64,000 nucleotides of DNA from Leptolyngbyaceae cyanobacterium JSC-12 (GCA_000309945.1 CM001633.1:3312199-3376198), one strand, 5' to 3'; numbered from the stretch's first letter, positions 18,027 through 27,275 are shown. Made by a program: numbers and translations. Notes: generated by a model not told the origin, from the sequence alone.

Positions 18027-18811
18027 CGCGCAACAGCCTCCGCTTCTTCTTCCCGAATCCAGTCATAGCCGCGCGCTTCCAGTTCCAGTGCTAACTCTTT
18101 GCTACCCGTAGTCACAATTCGTCCACCTTCCATGACATGCACATAGTCTGGAACGATGTAATTAAGTAATCGCTGATAGTGCGTGATTAGAACAATCGCA
18201 TTGTCTGGAGTTGTTAACTGATTCACCCCATTTGCAACAATCTTAAGTGCATCAATGTCAAGTCCAGAATCAGTCTCATCTAGAATTGCCAGACGAGGTT
18301 CCAGTAATGCCATTTGCAAAATCTCATTCCGCTTTTTCTCCCCACCAGAAAAGCCTTCATTCACACTGCGACTAAGAAAAGCTGGATTCATTTTGACCAC
18401 ATCCAGCTTGCTCTGCACCAACTCATCAAAGTCAAAGGCATCGAGTTCATCCAAGCCTGCATGTTTGCGTTTAGAGTTATAGGCAATTCGCAAAAAATCC
18501 GTATTGCTCACGCCTGGAATTTCAATCGGATATTGAAACGCCAAAAAAATACCCGATCTTGCTCGATCTTCGGCTTCCATATCTAACAAGTTTTGTCCCA
18601 AATAGGTGATCTCACCACCTGTCACAATATAATCGGGATGACCTGCCAAAATTTTAGAAAAGGTGCTTTTTCCAGAACCATTTGGTCCCATAATTGCGTG
18701 AATTTCACCTGCTTTTACTTCCAGATTTAACCCTTTAAGGATCTGGGTTCCATCCACTTCAGCAGTCAAATCCCGCACCGACAAAATCACTTCACTGTTC
18801 TCATTAATCAC
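18023..18811 (-). CDS. sufC: SufC, Fe-S assembly ATPase
   Basis: A 262-aa ABC-type ATPase that drives the SufBCD scaffold. Walker A is GPNGSGKST (about residue 42), the signature is [11 protein letters not shown], Walker B is [13 protein letters not shown], and the switch His is ITHYQRLL. The absence of membrane helices and the FSGGEKKR signature are typical of SufC rather than of a transporter ATPase. It overlaps the upstream small ORF by 4 bp and sufD by 4 bp. Confidence 0.96.
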   Translation of the reverse strand: MINENSEVILSVRDLTAEVDGTQILKGLNLEVKAGEIHAIMGPNGSGKSTFSKILAGHPDYIVTGGEITYLGQNLLDMEAEDRARSGIFLAFQYPIEIPGVSNTDFLRIAYNSKRKHAGLDELDAFDFDELVQSKLDVVKMNPAFLSRSVNEGFSGGEKKRNEILQMALLEPRLAILDETDSGLDIDALKIVANGVNQLTTPDNAIVLITHYQRLLNYIVPDYVHVMEGGRIVTTGSKELALELEARGYDWIREEEAEAVAR

Positions 18812-19101
18812 GTTCCCAACCTCTCTAACCGTTCATAAAATGTGGGCAAGTAAAAACCAGCAAGAAACAGGAGTGGAGAAATAATTGCTTCTCGAACAGG
18901 CTTTTCGAGAAGCAGCGGATAAGTCACTAAGCTAAAAAAACCAGCTTTGACCTTATCGAGTAATTCTTTCTCCTGTTCACAAATCTCTAGAAAATGTTCC
19001 TGCCACTCATAAAAAAACTGATCATCTTCAACGAATTGCAAGCTGAAATCATCAATTAAATCACGTAGAGTAACAGTTCTAGCTTGAAGAGATTTCACCA
19101 T
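18808..19101 (-). pseudogene. Truncated restriction-endonuclease-like fragment inside the suf operon
   Basis: A 97-aa frame between sufB and sufC. MVKSLQARTVTLRDLIDDFS, then ...EWQEHFLEICEQEKELLDKV and PLLLEKPVREAIISPLLFLA-GFYLP, match the N-terminal part of a cyanobacterial protein family commonly annotated as 'restriction endonuclease subunit R'-like, normally about 200 residues or longer. The catalytic part, which follows GFYLP in that family, is missing and the frame ends ERLERLGT. Its stop overlaps the sufC start (ATGA), so even if functionless it may still pass ribosomes to sufC. The identification is from memory. Confidence 0.65.
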
Positions 19102-19109
19102 ATCAGCAC

Positions 19110-20546
19110 TTACCCTACGCTACCTTCGAGTTTGAGGCTGAGGAGGCGATCAGCTTCTACGGCGAATTCCATTGGTAATTGGTTGAACACATCCTTACAG
19201 AAACCGCTGATCATCATGGAAACGGCATCTTCTGCAGAGATACCTCGTTGCTGAAAGTAGAACAACTGGTCTTCACCAATCTTGGAAGTGGATGCTTCGT
19301 GTTCCACCTTGCTGGAGTTATTTTGCACCTGGATATAGGGGAAGGTATTTGCCTGAGCGTTATCACCAATCAGCATCGAGTCGCATTGGGAATAGTTGCG
19401 GGCACCCGTCGCCTTTGGTCCAATTTTGACCAGACCACGGTAGCTATTCTTAGACTGACCCGCAGAAATGCCCTTTGAGACGATAGTGCTGCGAGTATTT
19501 TTACCAATATGTACCATCTTGGTTCCCGTATCGGCTTGCTGATAGTGATTAGTGAGTGCTACTGAATAGAACTCACCAACAGAGTTATCGCCTACCAGCA
19601 CACAACTTGGATACTTCCAGGTAATTGCTGAACCTGTTTCTACCTGAGTCCAGGAAATTTTGGAGTTTTTGCCCTGACACAAGCCGCGCTTGGTGACGAA
19701 GTTATAAATGCCGCCCCTACCATCTTTGTCTCCGGCGTACCAGTTCTGTACCGTGGAGTATTTGATTTCGGCATCATCCAGCGCCACCAGTTCTACCACT
19801 GCCGCATGAAGCTGGTTGGTGTCATACATGGGCGCGGTGCAACCTTCCAGATAGCTAACATAGCTGCCTTCTTCTGCCACGATTAGTGTCCGCTCAAACT
19901 GACCCGACTCCCCATTGTTGATACGGAAGTATGTAGATAATTCCATTGGGCAACGAACTCCTTTGGGAATGTACACAAAGGAGCCATCGCTAAATACAGC
20001 AGAGTTCAACGCTGCAAAATAGTTATCGGCAATAGGAACGACACTGCCAAGATATTTTCGGACAAGTTCAGGATGCTCTTTAAGTGCTTCTGACATTGAA
20101 CAAAAGATAACCCCATCTTTTGCCAATTTCTCTTTAAAGGTCGTAGCGACCGAAACACTGTCAAAAATAGCATCAACTGCCACATTTGCCAGACGCTTTT
20201 GTTCGGATAGAGGAATTCCCAGCTTTTCAAATGTTTCGAGCAACTCTGGATCTACTTCATTCAGGCTCTTCTTCTTCTCGCTGACCTTGGGAGCGGAATA
20301 GTAAATGATGTCTTGATAGTCAATCGCCGGATAAGTGGCACGTTGCCAGGTAGGCTCAGTCATTTTGAGCCACTGCCGGTATGCTCTTAACCGAAAGTCC
20401 AGCATGAACTCAGGCTCGCCTTTCTTCTCAGAAATCAAACGAACAATATCCTCATTCAGTCCGCGAGGAATTGTATCTGCTTCAATTTGAGTGACGAAGC
20501 CATATTTGTAAGGCTGGTTGACCAGGTTTTGAACAGATGCGCTCAT
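19110..20546 (-). CDS. sufB: SufB, Fe-S scaffold complex subunit
   Basis: 478 aa from the ATG at 20546 ([17 protein letters not shown]). The longer open frame to 20627 runs into AT-rich repeats and is not believable. Conserved blocks include [45 protein letters not shown] and [19 protein letters not shown], with the candidate cluster-ligand Cys in EGCTAP. Length and motifs are typical of SufB. It lies between ftrC and the endonuclease fragment. Confidence 0.95.
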   Translation of the reverse strand: MSASVQNLVNQPYKYGFVTQIEADTIPRGLNEDIVRLISEKKGEPEFMLDFRLRAYRQWLKMTEPTWQRATYPAIDYQDIIYYSAPKVSEKKKSLNEVDPELLETFEKLGIPLSEQKRLANVAVDAIFDSVSVATTFKEKLAKDGVIFCSMSEALKEHPELVRKYLGSVVPIADNYFAALNSAVFSDGSFVYIPKGVRCPMELSTYFRINNGESGQFERTLIVAEEGSYVSYLEGCTAPMYDTNQLHAAVVELVALDDAEIKYSTVQNWYAGDKDGRGGIYNFVTKRGLCQGKNSKISWTQVETGSAITWKYPSCVLVGDNSVGEFYSVALTNHYQQADTGTKMVHIGKNTRSTIVSKGISAGQSKNSYRGLVKIGPKATGARNYSQCDSMLIGDNAQANTFPYIQVQNNSSKVEHEASTSKIGEDQLFYFQQRGISAEDAVSMMISGFCKDVFNQLPMEFAVEADRLLSLKLEGSVG

Positions 20547-20637
20547 GGGTGTTCTCGTCTCGATTTTGGATTTTAGATTTGCAATTTTGGATTTTGAATA
20601 TTTTTGAAACCCAAAATCTGAAATCAAAAATGACTAG
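20547..20637. repeat. AT-rich GATTTTGGATTTT-type repeats between ftrC and sufB
   Basis: The 90 bp contain several copies of (A/T)TTTTGGATTTT and its complement (for example ccaaaatctgaaatc), giving internal hairpin potential. Similar low-complexity spacers occur between cyanobacterial genes. The spacer could affect mRNA processing between ftrC and sufB. Confidence 0.5.
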
Positions 20638-21000
20638 CTAGTATTGATTGGTCACGGCACGAATTTGCTCGATAGAAATTTCTTGAGCGTTGCCTGCAAA
20701 GGGGTTATCTGGGGTTAAAAACAACATGCAATGGCATTCTTTACGCTCACGCATTGGGACACAAGGACAATTCCAGTAGGCAGCTTCCGCTTCTGCTGCT
20801 TTGTCTTCATAGTGACGACAGGGACAAAGTGGTGATCCGAGTTCATCCTTGTGTTTGGCAAGCCCCTCAATCACCACTGCCGTTACGCCTGGATCAGAGC
20901 AAAAATAGGTGCCTGTATTCTTGGCATATTTTTCAGAGAAGTGCCGCATCGCTTCGAGGCTTTTTTCAGAGGCTTGGGTCGGTTGAGTCGGTGTATTCAT
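20638..21000 (-). CDS. ftrC: Ferredoxin-thioredoxin reductase catalytic subunit
   Basis: A 120-aa 4Fe-4S enzyme that passes electrons from photosynthetically reduced ferredoxin to thioredoxin disulfides. The signature cysteines are present in order: CPCRHYEDK, WNCPCVPM and RKECHCM, with an additional Cys in TYFCSDPG. It is the first gene of the suf operon direction, 90 bp before sufB, and shares the promoter region with divergent sufR. This places an Fe-S enzyme under the control that serves Fe-S assembly. Confidence 0.95.
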   Translation of the reverse strand: MNTPTQPTQASEKSLEAMRHFSEKYAKNTGTYFCSDPGVTAVVIEGLAKHKDELGSPLCPCRHYEDKAAEAEAAYWNCPCVPMRERKECHCMLFLTPDNPFAGNAQEISIEQIRAVTNQY

Positions 21001-21057
21001 GAGGCAAATGCCAGTATTTAACGTTAAAATCCAACAGCTCGGATTGTATAATTAAAA

Positions 21058-21071
21058 CAACACGTTTGTTT
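21058..21071. promoter_or_regulatory. SufR operator candidate, imperfect
   Basis: CAAC-ACGTTT-GTTT, one base away from the CAAC-N6-GTTG dyad described for SufR in Synechocystis. It lies in the sufR/ftrC divergent region, 57 bp upstream of the ftrC start. Confidence 0.6.
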
Positions 21072-21097
21072 CTAAACTTAATTGTACGACACTTTAA

Positions 21098-21111
21098 CAA
21101 CAAAAAAGTTG
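21098..21111. promoter_or_regulatory. SufR operator candidate, perfect
   Basis: CAAC-AAAAAA-GTTG is an exact match to the CAAC-N6-GTTG SufR recognition dyad. It is 56 bp upstream of the sufR start, in position to control sufR itself and, with the second site, the ftrC-suf operon. Confidence 0.72.
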
Positions 21112-21167
21112 CTAAAGTCAGATGCAGTTAGATTTTGTTCTTTTTTTGGCTATTTCGCTGGACGAGC

Positions 21168-21815
21168 ATGACCGCAACTCAGCAGCCTTCGACAAAACAT
21201 GACATCCTGCAGCATCTCCTAAAGCAGGGGCAGGCAACTGCACAAGATTTAGCCGAGACGCTGCAAATCAGTCCTCAGGCGATTCGTCGTCACTTGAAGG
21301 ATATGGAAGCAGAGGGACTGATTATTCATCAAACGGTGCAGGCTAGGATGGGGCGCCCGAACTACTTATATGCTCTGAGTCAAGCTGGAAGAAGCCGATT
21401 TCCTGATCGTTACGATGAATTCGCCGTCTCTTTGTTAGACACGTTGGCAGAAACCATTGGTAAGGAGCAGATGGGGTCGATTCTCCGTAAACAGTGGGAA
21501 CGTAAAGCTTTAGAGTATCGCGATCGCTTGGGGAATGGTTCTATCAAAGAACGAGTTGATAAGTTGGTGGAACTGCGCCGGGAGGAAGGCTATATGGCAG
21601 AGTGTCATCGGGTTGACGAAACTCAGGATGACCGTTTTGTGCTAACTGAATATAACTGTGCCATCTCGCATATTGCCGAAACGTTTCCCAGCGTTTGTGG
21701 ACATGAACTGGAAATGTTTGGAGCCGCTTTGCCTGATTGCACTGTGGAGCGCACTCACTGGATCGTCAATGGGGAGCATCGCTGTGGATATTTGATTCAA
21801 CCTAAGTACGTTTGA
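21168..21815 (+). CDS. sufR: SufR, Fe-S-sensing repressor of the suf operon
   Basis: 215 aa from the ATG at 21168. The N-terminal winged helix (TAQDLAETLQISPQAIRRHL) is of the DeoR/ArsR-like type. The C-terminal cysteines show exactly the C-X12-C-X13-C-X14-C spacing of cyanobacterial SufR, which binds a 4Fe-4S cluster. Cluster-loaded SufR represses suf; loss of the cluster under iron or oxidative stress relieves repression. It is divergent from ftrC-sufBCDS with two operator-like dyads between. Confidence 0.95.
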   Translation: MTATQQPSTKHDILQHLLKQGQATAQDLAETLQISPQAIRRHLKDMEAEGLIIHQTVQARMGRPNYLYALSQAGRSRFPDRYDEFAVSLLDTLAETIGKEQMGSILRKQWERKALEYRDRLGNGSIKERVDKLVELRREEGYMAECHRVDETQDDRFVLTEYNCAISHIAETFPSVCGHELEMFGAALPDCTVERTHWIVNGEHRCGYLIQPKYV

Positions 21816-22025
21816 TGCAACGAGCGACGCCTGGTTGACTGACAAATCTTTTCCTCTCATTCCTAAATCCCTTCTCCATCTAAGGGGCGTCGGTCTATCT
21901 CTCTGTTCTTAAGATACAAGGGGCTTCAAACCAAAATATTGGATCAAAAGCCCCTCGCCACAATATGGAGTAACTTACAAATATAACCATTGCCCAAAAA
22001 ATAACCGCTGCCTAGTCTACCCATC

Positions 22026-23549
22026 ATGCAAACGCTTGAAAAAACGCATCCTGCCTTTCTAAAACTGCAAACTTTATTAGCTGAGATTACCAATATCCAG
22101 TCTGCAGCCTCGTTGCTGCATTGGGATCAGGCAACCTATATGCCACTGAAAGGAGCCGCCGCCAGAGGACGGCAGTTAGCGACGCTGCGCCAGATTGCCC
22201 ATGAAAAATTCACTGATGGGACGATCGCTCGGCTACTGGACGACCTTCAAGGCTATGAGGCCGATTTGCCCTACGACTCAGACGAAGCCAGTCTGATCCG
22301 GGTAACCCGCCGAAACTGCGATCGCGCCTCTAAAATTCCCGCTGACTTTACTGCCCGTTTTTCTCAGTTGCGTTCAGAAACCTATCAAGTGTGGGCAAAA
22401 GCCCGCCCAGAAAATAACTTTGCAATGGTACTGCCCTATCTGGAACAGATGGTAGACCTTAGCCGTGAAATGGCAAACTTCTTTCCTGGATACGAGCACA
22501 TTGCCGATCCCTTGATTGAGTTTTCGGATTATGGAATGACTGCTCAATCCATTCGACGGGTTTTTGCTGACTTACGGGAGCAGTTAGTTCCTGTTGTTCA
22601 AGCGATTACAGAACAACCCTCGGTGGATGATTCCTGCTTGCGGCAGTTTTTCCCAGAAGCAGAGCAAATCGCCTTCAGCTACAAAGTTCTGGAGCAGATG
22701 GGTTATGACCTGGAACGAGGACGACAAGACAAAACCTTACATCCATTCATGACCAACTTTTCCATTGACGACGTGCGGATCACAACACGGGTGTATGAGA
22801 ATGACCTGGGACAGGGCTTGTTCAGCACGATTCACGAAATGGGACATGCTTTTTATGAGATGGGCATTGATCCAGCGTTTGAGGGAAATTTTTTAGCGGC
22901 GGGGATATCTGCTGGGATTCACGAGAGTCAATCGCGCCTGTGGGAGAATCTGGTAGGTCGGTCTCGTCCGTTCTGGAACTATTTCTATCCACAACTCCAG
23001 GCAATGTTTCCGGTTCAGCTCAAGGATGTCCCCCTGGAAGCGTTTTACCGGGCAATCAATAAGGTAGAGCGATCGCTCATCCGTACTGATGCCGATGAAG
23101 TCACTTATAACCTACATGTGATGATTCGGTTTGATCTAGAACTGGATCTGCTGGATGGCACACTGGCTGTTCGAGATCTGCCAGAAGCGTGGAATGAGCG
23201 CTACCGTAGTGATTTAGGCGTAGTTCCAGAGAGCGATCGCGAAGGTGTATTACAAGATGTGCACTGGTATACCGGACGCGTGGGTGGCATGTTCCAGGGC
23301 TATACCCTCGGTAACCTGATGAGTGCCCAGTTTTTTGAAGCTGCGCTTGCGGATATTCCTGCTATTCCCAACCAGATCGAGGAGGGCAACTTCCAACCAC
23401 TGCACGATTGGTTGAAGAACAAAATCTATCGCCACGGCTGCAAATACACAGCAGATGAAATGATTCAACAAGTAACTGGTAATTCGCTAAGTATGACTCC
23501 TTTTATGCACTATATTCGCCAGAAATATGAAGAGCTGTATGCGATCTAA
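22026..23549 (+). CDS. M32 family metallocarboxypeptidase
   Basis: 507 aa. All hallmark motifs of the M32 (Taq) family are present: HPFMTNF, DDVRITT, the zinc motif HEMGH (about residue 275), HESQSRLWEN with the third zinc ligand, IRTDADEVTYNLH and GVLQDVHWY. The enzyme removes C-terminal residues from peptides in the cytoplasm. A strong stem-loop follows the stop codon. It stands alone as a transcription unit. Confidence 0.93.
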   Translation: MQTLEKTHPAFLKLQTLLAEITNIQSAASLLHWDQATYMPLKGAAARGRQLATLRQIAHEKFTDGTIARLLDDLQGYEADLPYDSDEASLIRVTRRNCDRASKIPADFTARFSQLRSETYQVWAKARPENNFAMVLPYLEQMVDLSREMANFFPGYEHIADPLIEFSDYGMTAQSIRRVFADLREQLVPVVQAITEQPSVDDSCLRQFFPEAEQIAFSYKVLEQMGYDLERGRQDKTLHPFMTNFSIDDVRITTRVYENDLGQGLFSTIHEMGHAFYEMGIDPAFEGNFLAAGISAGIHESQSRLWENLVGRSRPFWNYFYPQLQAMFPVQLKDVPLEAFYRAINKVERSLIRTDADEVTYNLHVMIRFDLELDLLDGTLAVRDLPEAWNERYRSDLGVVPESDREGVLQDVHWYTGRVGGMFQGYTLGNLMSAQFFEAALADIPAIPNQIEEGNFQPLHDWLKNKIYRHGCKYTADEMIQQVTGNSLSMTPFMHYIRQKYEELYAI

Positions 23550-23552
23550 TAA

Positions 23553-23578
23553 AGTTGCCTCCCTGACGGGAGGCAACT
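23553..23578. terminator. Stem-loop between the M32 gene and psbY (convergent)
   Basis: AGTTGCCTCCC and GGGAGGCAACT form a perfect 11-bp stem with loop TGAC, directly after the carboxypeptidase stop and 38 bp beyond the psbY stop. No long T-run follows, but position and symmetry suggest a bidirectional terminator. Confidence 0.7.
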
Positions 23579-23615
23579 AATTGCTGTTAAACCGAAATGG
23601 GATGAGAAGCAAAAC

Positions 23616-23732
23616 TTAACTCTTGGAAAGAAAGTCTTGACCTTGCTTCAGGGCCTGTTGCCCAATGTTTTTGAAGACCCAGGCCAAAGCTAGTACAAGA
23701 GGAAGCAACACAATCAGCAAACGCCAGTCCAT
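23616..23732 (-). CDS. psbY: Photosystem II protein PsbY
   Basis: A 38-aa reading frame (MDWRLLIVLLPLVLALAWVF then KNIGQQALKQGQDFLSKS) with one membrane helix and a basic, polar C-terminus. The start MDWR and the helix followed by xNIxxxAxxQ match cyanobacterial PsbY, a small peripheral PSII subunit near cytochrome b559. A GAGAGG ribosome-binding site lies eight bases upstream of the ATG at 23732. Its short length makes it easy to miss. Confidence 0.9.
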   Translation of the reverse strand: MDWRLLIVLLPLVLALAWVFKNIGQQALKQGQDFLSKS

Positions 23733-23857
23733 AGTGAATACCTCTCAACCTATTAATAAAGATTTTTGAACCTTTCTCATATTTCATTTTTATCGCAAGT
23801 CTGTCTGTTTTCCTAGTCCTTTTTCGCTGTTTATCAGGCTAGTGGGGGCGATTTTAT

Positions 23858-24409
23858 CTAAAGTTTTGTAAAGCCCAAATCCGTTCCTCGATTGGCATGA
23901 ACCCGTGCTAATTTTTCATACTTTTGTGCGTGATTAATCAGGTGATTCACTTCCTCATCAGACAGTTCTCGCACCACTTTTCCAGGAACACCCACCACCA
24001 GCGATCGCTCTGGCATATCTTTGGTTACAACGGCTCCGGCTCCAAGGATACTGCCTTTGCCAATTCGGACTCCATCCAGAACGATCGCGCCAATCCCAAT
24101 TAAACTACCGCGTTCTACATAGGCACCGTGCACTACCGCTCGATGCCCCACCGTTACATACTCTTCCAGGATGGTCGGTTGTCCAGGATCACCATGCAAA
24201 ATGGCACCGTCTTGAATATTGGTGCATTGACCAATCACAATTTTTTCCACATCCCCCCGCACCACGGCTCCATACCAGATGCTGACCCCTGCCGCGATTG
24301 CCACCGTGCCAACTACAGTCGCTGTTGGAGCAACAAAGGCAGCCTGAGAGAGATCTGGAGGCATCCAAAACACAGGAGAATAAAAGGAGCGATCGTTGAA
24401 TTCTTCCAC
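23858..24409 (-). CDS. Gamma carbonic anhydrase family protein
   Basis: 183 aa, or about 168 if translation starts at MPPDLSQAAF. The left-handed beta-helix hexapeptide repeats are clear (VVGTVAIAAGVSIWYGAVVR, IGIGAIVLDGVRIGKGSIL). Possible metal-binding His residues are in ILHGD and VGHRAVVHG. The family forms trimers that bind Zn or Fe and may hydrate CO2. Related proteins include CcmM's N-terminal domain, but this is a stand-alone, shorter version whose activity is unproven. Confidence 0.85.
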   Translation of the reverse strand: MEEFNDRSFYSPVFWMPPDLSQAAFVAPTATVVGTVAIAAGVSIWYGAVVRGDVEKIVIGQCTNIQDGAILHGDPGQPTILEEYVTVGHRAVVHGAYVERGSLIGIGAIVLDGVRIGKGSILGAGAVVTKDMPERSLVVGVPGKVVRELSDEEVNHLINHAQKYEKLARVHANRGTDLGFTKL

Positions 24410-24524
24410 GACTGTTCTACATCCCCAATGAAGTATCGATAGAATTGCCTAAAGGAGCAAGACCTACCCCGATATAATAGACCCACTGGCACTGATGCAA
24501 AGAGAACAGGCAGATTCGCCATCG

Positions 24525-25034
24525 ATGATTAACCCCGCCTTGCAATACCCAATTTTTGGTCCTGAAATTCAGTGCCCCCACTGTCGCCAAACTATCCCGG
24601 CACTGACGTTGACAGATACCTATCTCTGCCAACGACACGGCGCATTTGAAGCAAACCCCAAAACTGGCGAACTTCTACATCTACAATCAGGACGACACTG
24701 GAAACGCTGGGAAGGGGAGTGGTATCGGCAACATACCCATCCTGATGGTATCCGGTTTGAAATTCATGAAGCACTTGATCGCCTCTACACTCAGGGTTAC
24801 CGTGCTACCCGCGTAATTATTGCGCAACGATACAAAGAACTGATCAGTACTTATCTGGAACGCAGCACACCTTGGCGTGGACAAAATGACGCTCCCAAGC
24901 CTCGGCTGTATGGGCTTCCGGTTGAGTTTAGCCCCACACCAGAAGAAGAACCCTGCTGGGAAGTCATCAACTTTGACCTGGAAAAAGAACCTGGTGCCCC
25001 CGTTCGCTATCCTTACTTCCGCCTATTTGAATAA
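24525..25034 (+). CDS. Conserved cyanobacterial protein (TIGR02652-like)
   Basis: 169 aa from the preferred ATG at 24525 (MINPALQYPIFGPEIQCPHC). An N-terminal zinc-ribbon-like part has CPHC and a single Cys/His pair (LCQRHG), followed by a Trp-rich segment and a helical region. It resembles a small cyanobacteria-specific family that I remember as TIGR02652, with no known function. The longer start at 24495 is possible. After the stop, AT-rich repeats (aataagtttatt / aataaatttatt) occupy 25030-25068. Confidence 0.7.
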   Translation: MINPALQYPIFGPEIQCPHCRQTIPALTLTDTYLCQRHGAFEANPKTGELLHLQSGRHWKRWEGEWYRQHTHPDGIRFEIHEALDRLYTQGYRATRVIIAQRYKELISTYLERSTPWRGQNDAPKPRLYGLPVEFSPTPEEEPCWEVINFDLEKEPGAPVRYPYFRLFE

Positions 25035-25155
25035 GTTTATTTCTGAATATAATCTGAATAAATTTATTCCAGATCTATCTTCCCCGGAGTGACAGCAGCA
25101 AAGCTTGGGAGTACTCCAGGTAAAAGATACAAATGTTTCCAGCGATCAACTCCGA

Positions 25156-25986
25156 CTACAACGCACCCTCTAAATCGCCTAAATACGCTTGTGGTTGTTG
25201 GAAGCGGTAGATGTCTTGAATAGTTCGTATCCAGCCATTAGCGAGGGATTCCAGGATGCGATCGCCCTTTTCCTGACTAGCAGTAGTTGGATCGCCCAAG
25301 ACTCCACTCTTGCTCAAGTCATGAGTTGTCCAGGCAAAGGGTAATGCGCCCTCCATACTCAGCAGACTGTTTTGTGGCAACCCGTGAGGATATTCTGCGA
25401 CCGCCCGCTCTCGCTTTACCTGTTCCGGCAGAATTGACAGCAACAGACTAGTTTCCGCATCTCCGGCATGAATACCCAGTTCCAGTTCTTTCTCAGTCAG
25501 CAACTCCGCCGCAACATTGGGTACTCGCCAGACAAAAAGAGGAAAGACAAGAAAATCTTCATGCTGCTGGTGCAAATCTCGCGCCGCAATGTCCATAATT
25601 TGCGGCTGTCCACCGTGAGCATTGAGCAATACCCATTTACGAAATCCAGCACGATATAAGCTTTCGCCCACTTCCATTAATGTCGCAATGAGAGTTTGGG
25701 CAGTCAGTGTCACAGTACCAGGAAAATGCCAGTGTTCGTTGGATTTGCCGTAATACAAGGTGGGCAGTGCATACGCCGGAATGGTTTTATCCAGGTTGTA
25801 AAGGGCTTTACCCAGAACGGCTTGAGCGATCGCCGCATCCACTGCCAGCGGTAAATGCGGTCCGTGTTGTTCAATCGCGCCCACTGGCTGAATCATCACC
25901 ACGTTGCGCTTATCGGGCAAATCTCGAATCTCTGTCCAGGTGAGATAGGGAAAATAGCGATCAGGAGGAATAAAGCCATGCATCAT
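25156..25986 (-). CDS. Creatininase family amidohydrolase
   Basis: About 276 aa from MMHGFIPPDRYF; the upstream 21 codons look non-native. Creatininase-family motifs are present: QPVGAIEQHGPHLPLAVD (metal-binding Glu and His), LLNAHGGQP and GIHAGDAETSL. The family binds two metals and hydrolyses cyclic or linear amides. Members include creatininase, FAPy deformylase and MftE, and I cannot say which substrate is used here. It is divergent from the RNase III-like gene, with the putative starts 86 bp apart. Confidence 0.85.
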   Translation of the reverse strand: MMHGFIPPDRYFPYLTWTEIRDLPDKRNVVMIQPVGAIEQHGPHLPLAVDAAIAQAVLGKALYNLDKTIPAYALPTLYYGKSNEHWHFPGTVTLTAQTLIATLMEVGESLYRAGFRKWVLLNAHGGQPQIMDIAARDLHQQHEDFLVFPLFVWRVPNVAAELLTEKELELGIHAGDAETSLLLSILPEQVKRERAVAEYPHGLPQNSLLSMEGALPFAWTTHDLSKSGVLGDPTTASQEKGDRILESLANGWIRTIQDIYRFQQPQAYLGDLEGAL

Positions 25987-26072
25987 AAAAGGGAATTGCC
26001 AGTCAGGAATAGGGAATAGTAAGACACAGGAGTGATGCAATCTGTTCAATATTTACTATCCATCATTTACCA

Positions 26073-26513
26073 ATGACGATTGAAGAAAAACTCGGTTATT
26101 TCTTTTTTGATAAACAACTGTTGAAACGGGCGCTCACCAGTCGCGGATATGCACTGGAACAAGGACAGCCTGGCGACGATCAAGAGGCTTACAGTTTGCT
26201 GGGTGAAGCCGTGTTGGATACAGTGCTGACAGAGTTGCTGATTCGGGCAGGATACTCTACCCAGCAGGCGATCGTCACCCAAAAGCTGGCACTCAAGCAA
26301 ATTGAAAATCTGGCGCGGATTGGTCAAGAGGTGGGGATGGGCTTTATGGTGAAACTGAGTCAGGCTGAGAAACAACGCCAAGCCTACAAGGAGCCATTAG
26401 TGCTGACTGAAACGTTGGAAGCGGTTTTGGGCGCGATTTATTTTGATGGGGGTTACAGTGCGGCTCGGCGAGCAGTGCATCATCTGTTTCCAGATGTGTT
26501 CTCGGAAGAGTAA
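26073..26513 (+). CDS. RNase III-like single-domain protein with altered active site
   Basis: 146 aa covering only an RNase III catalytic-type domain, without a dsRNA-binding domain. The fold signature appears as EAYSLLGEAVLD, where RNase III normally has ERLEFLGDAVL, and as TETLEAVLGAIYFDGGY, where it has DTFEALIGAIYLDGG. Thus the first catalytic Glu is Ser, the first Asp is Glu and the second Asp is Glu. Activity on RNA is doubtful; a structural or binding role, as in ribosomal L44-type homologues, is possible. It is not the Mini-III type. Confidence 0.72.
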   Translation: MTIEEKLGYFFFDKQLLKRALTSRGYALEQGQPGDDQEAYSLLGEAVLDTVLTELLIRAGYSTQQAIVTQKLALKQIENLARIGQEVGMGFMVKLSQAEKQRQAYKEPLVLTETLEAVLGAIYFDGGYSAARRAVHHLFPDVFSEE

Positions 26514-26672
26514 ATTTCAGGACTGCGATCGCGTCTCCTCCAACCGCTGCACGGTTTCTAGCACAACCCCCATTCGTTAGTGCCTGGGTCGTAGTTTCAT
26601 AATACGCCTGTTCACATGGGAGACTTCCGCGTATCCTAGATGCAAGCAAAACCACTGGTTGAAGGAACTGCT

Positions 26673-27275
26673 ATGCGTTTGGGCAAAGTCGTCAAATCCA
26701 ATTCTCACTGTGACTATGTGGTGCAGCTTGATGATGCAATGGACTATGCTGAGCCACCCCAGCCCGATGATTACGGATTTGGCTCATTCGTCAAGTTGGA
26801 GAGCAACGAGCGCCACTGGGCAATTGGCTTAATCTACAACTCCCAGCTTTTCAACCCCATGTTCTTAAACACAGGTCCGCGCCTCACCAGCGAACCTGAT
26901 CCTGTCTTCACACCAGACCAGATCAACGAAACCCGAACACTGCTGTGGACAATTTTGATCGGCACTCTGGAAACAAGCGACCGTACCAGCTATGGCATTC
27001 ACGGCATCCCAAAAGTGGTGGTTCCGGTTAACACCCCCGTCTACACCATGACGGAAGCAGAAGTGCATCAATTTCACCGCAATGCCAGTCAACGTCCCCA
27101 ATTCTGCTACTACAGTCTTTTGCTGCGCTGTGGCGGTACTTTTGCCGCTCAATTGACTGAGCAAGTATTGAAAGAGCTAATCGAGAGTCAATTATTCACA
27201 GGTGCCGACCAAAAAGCATTGATGGTGCTTTCTAAGGAACTGGCATGGAAAAACACCATGGGTGCTATGCGCTAA
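26673..27275 (+). CDS. Conserved hypothetical protein, possible HAS-barrel N-terminus
   Basis: 200 aa from MRLGKVVKSNSHCDYVVQL at 26673. The first 80 residues (FGSFVKLESNERHWAIGLIY) look like the HAS-barrel found at the start of HerA-type ATPases, but no ATPase domain follows. The remaining part is mixed helical and has no motif that I recognise. The function is unknown, and the nearest gene, trpD, is convergent. Confidence 0.6.
   Translation: MRLGKVVKSNSHCDYVVQLDDAMDYAEPPQPDDYGFGSFVKLESNERHWAIGLIYNSQLFNPMFLNTGPRLTSEPDPVFTPDQINETRTLLWTILIGTLETSDRTSYGIHGIPKVVVPVNTPVYTMTEAEVHQFHRNASQRPQFCYYSLLLRCGGTFAAQLTEQVLKELIESQLFTGADQKALMVLSKELAWKNTMGAMR

Noticed and set aside
20547-20627. N-terminal extension of SufB
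   Set aside because: The extra 27 codons come from AT-rich repeats; the ATG at 20546 gives the normal SufB start.
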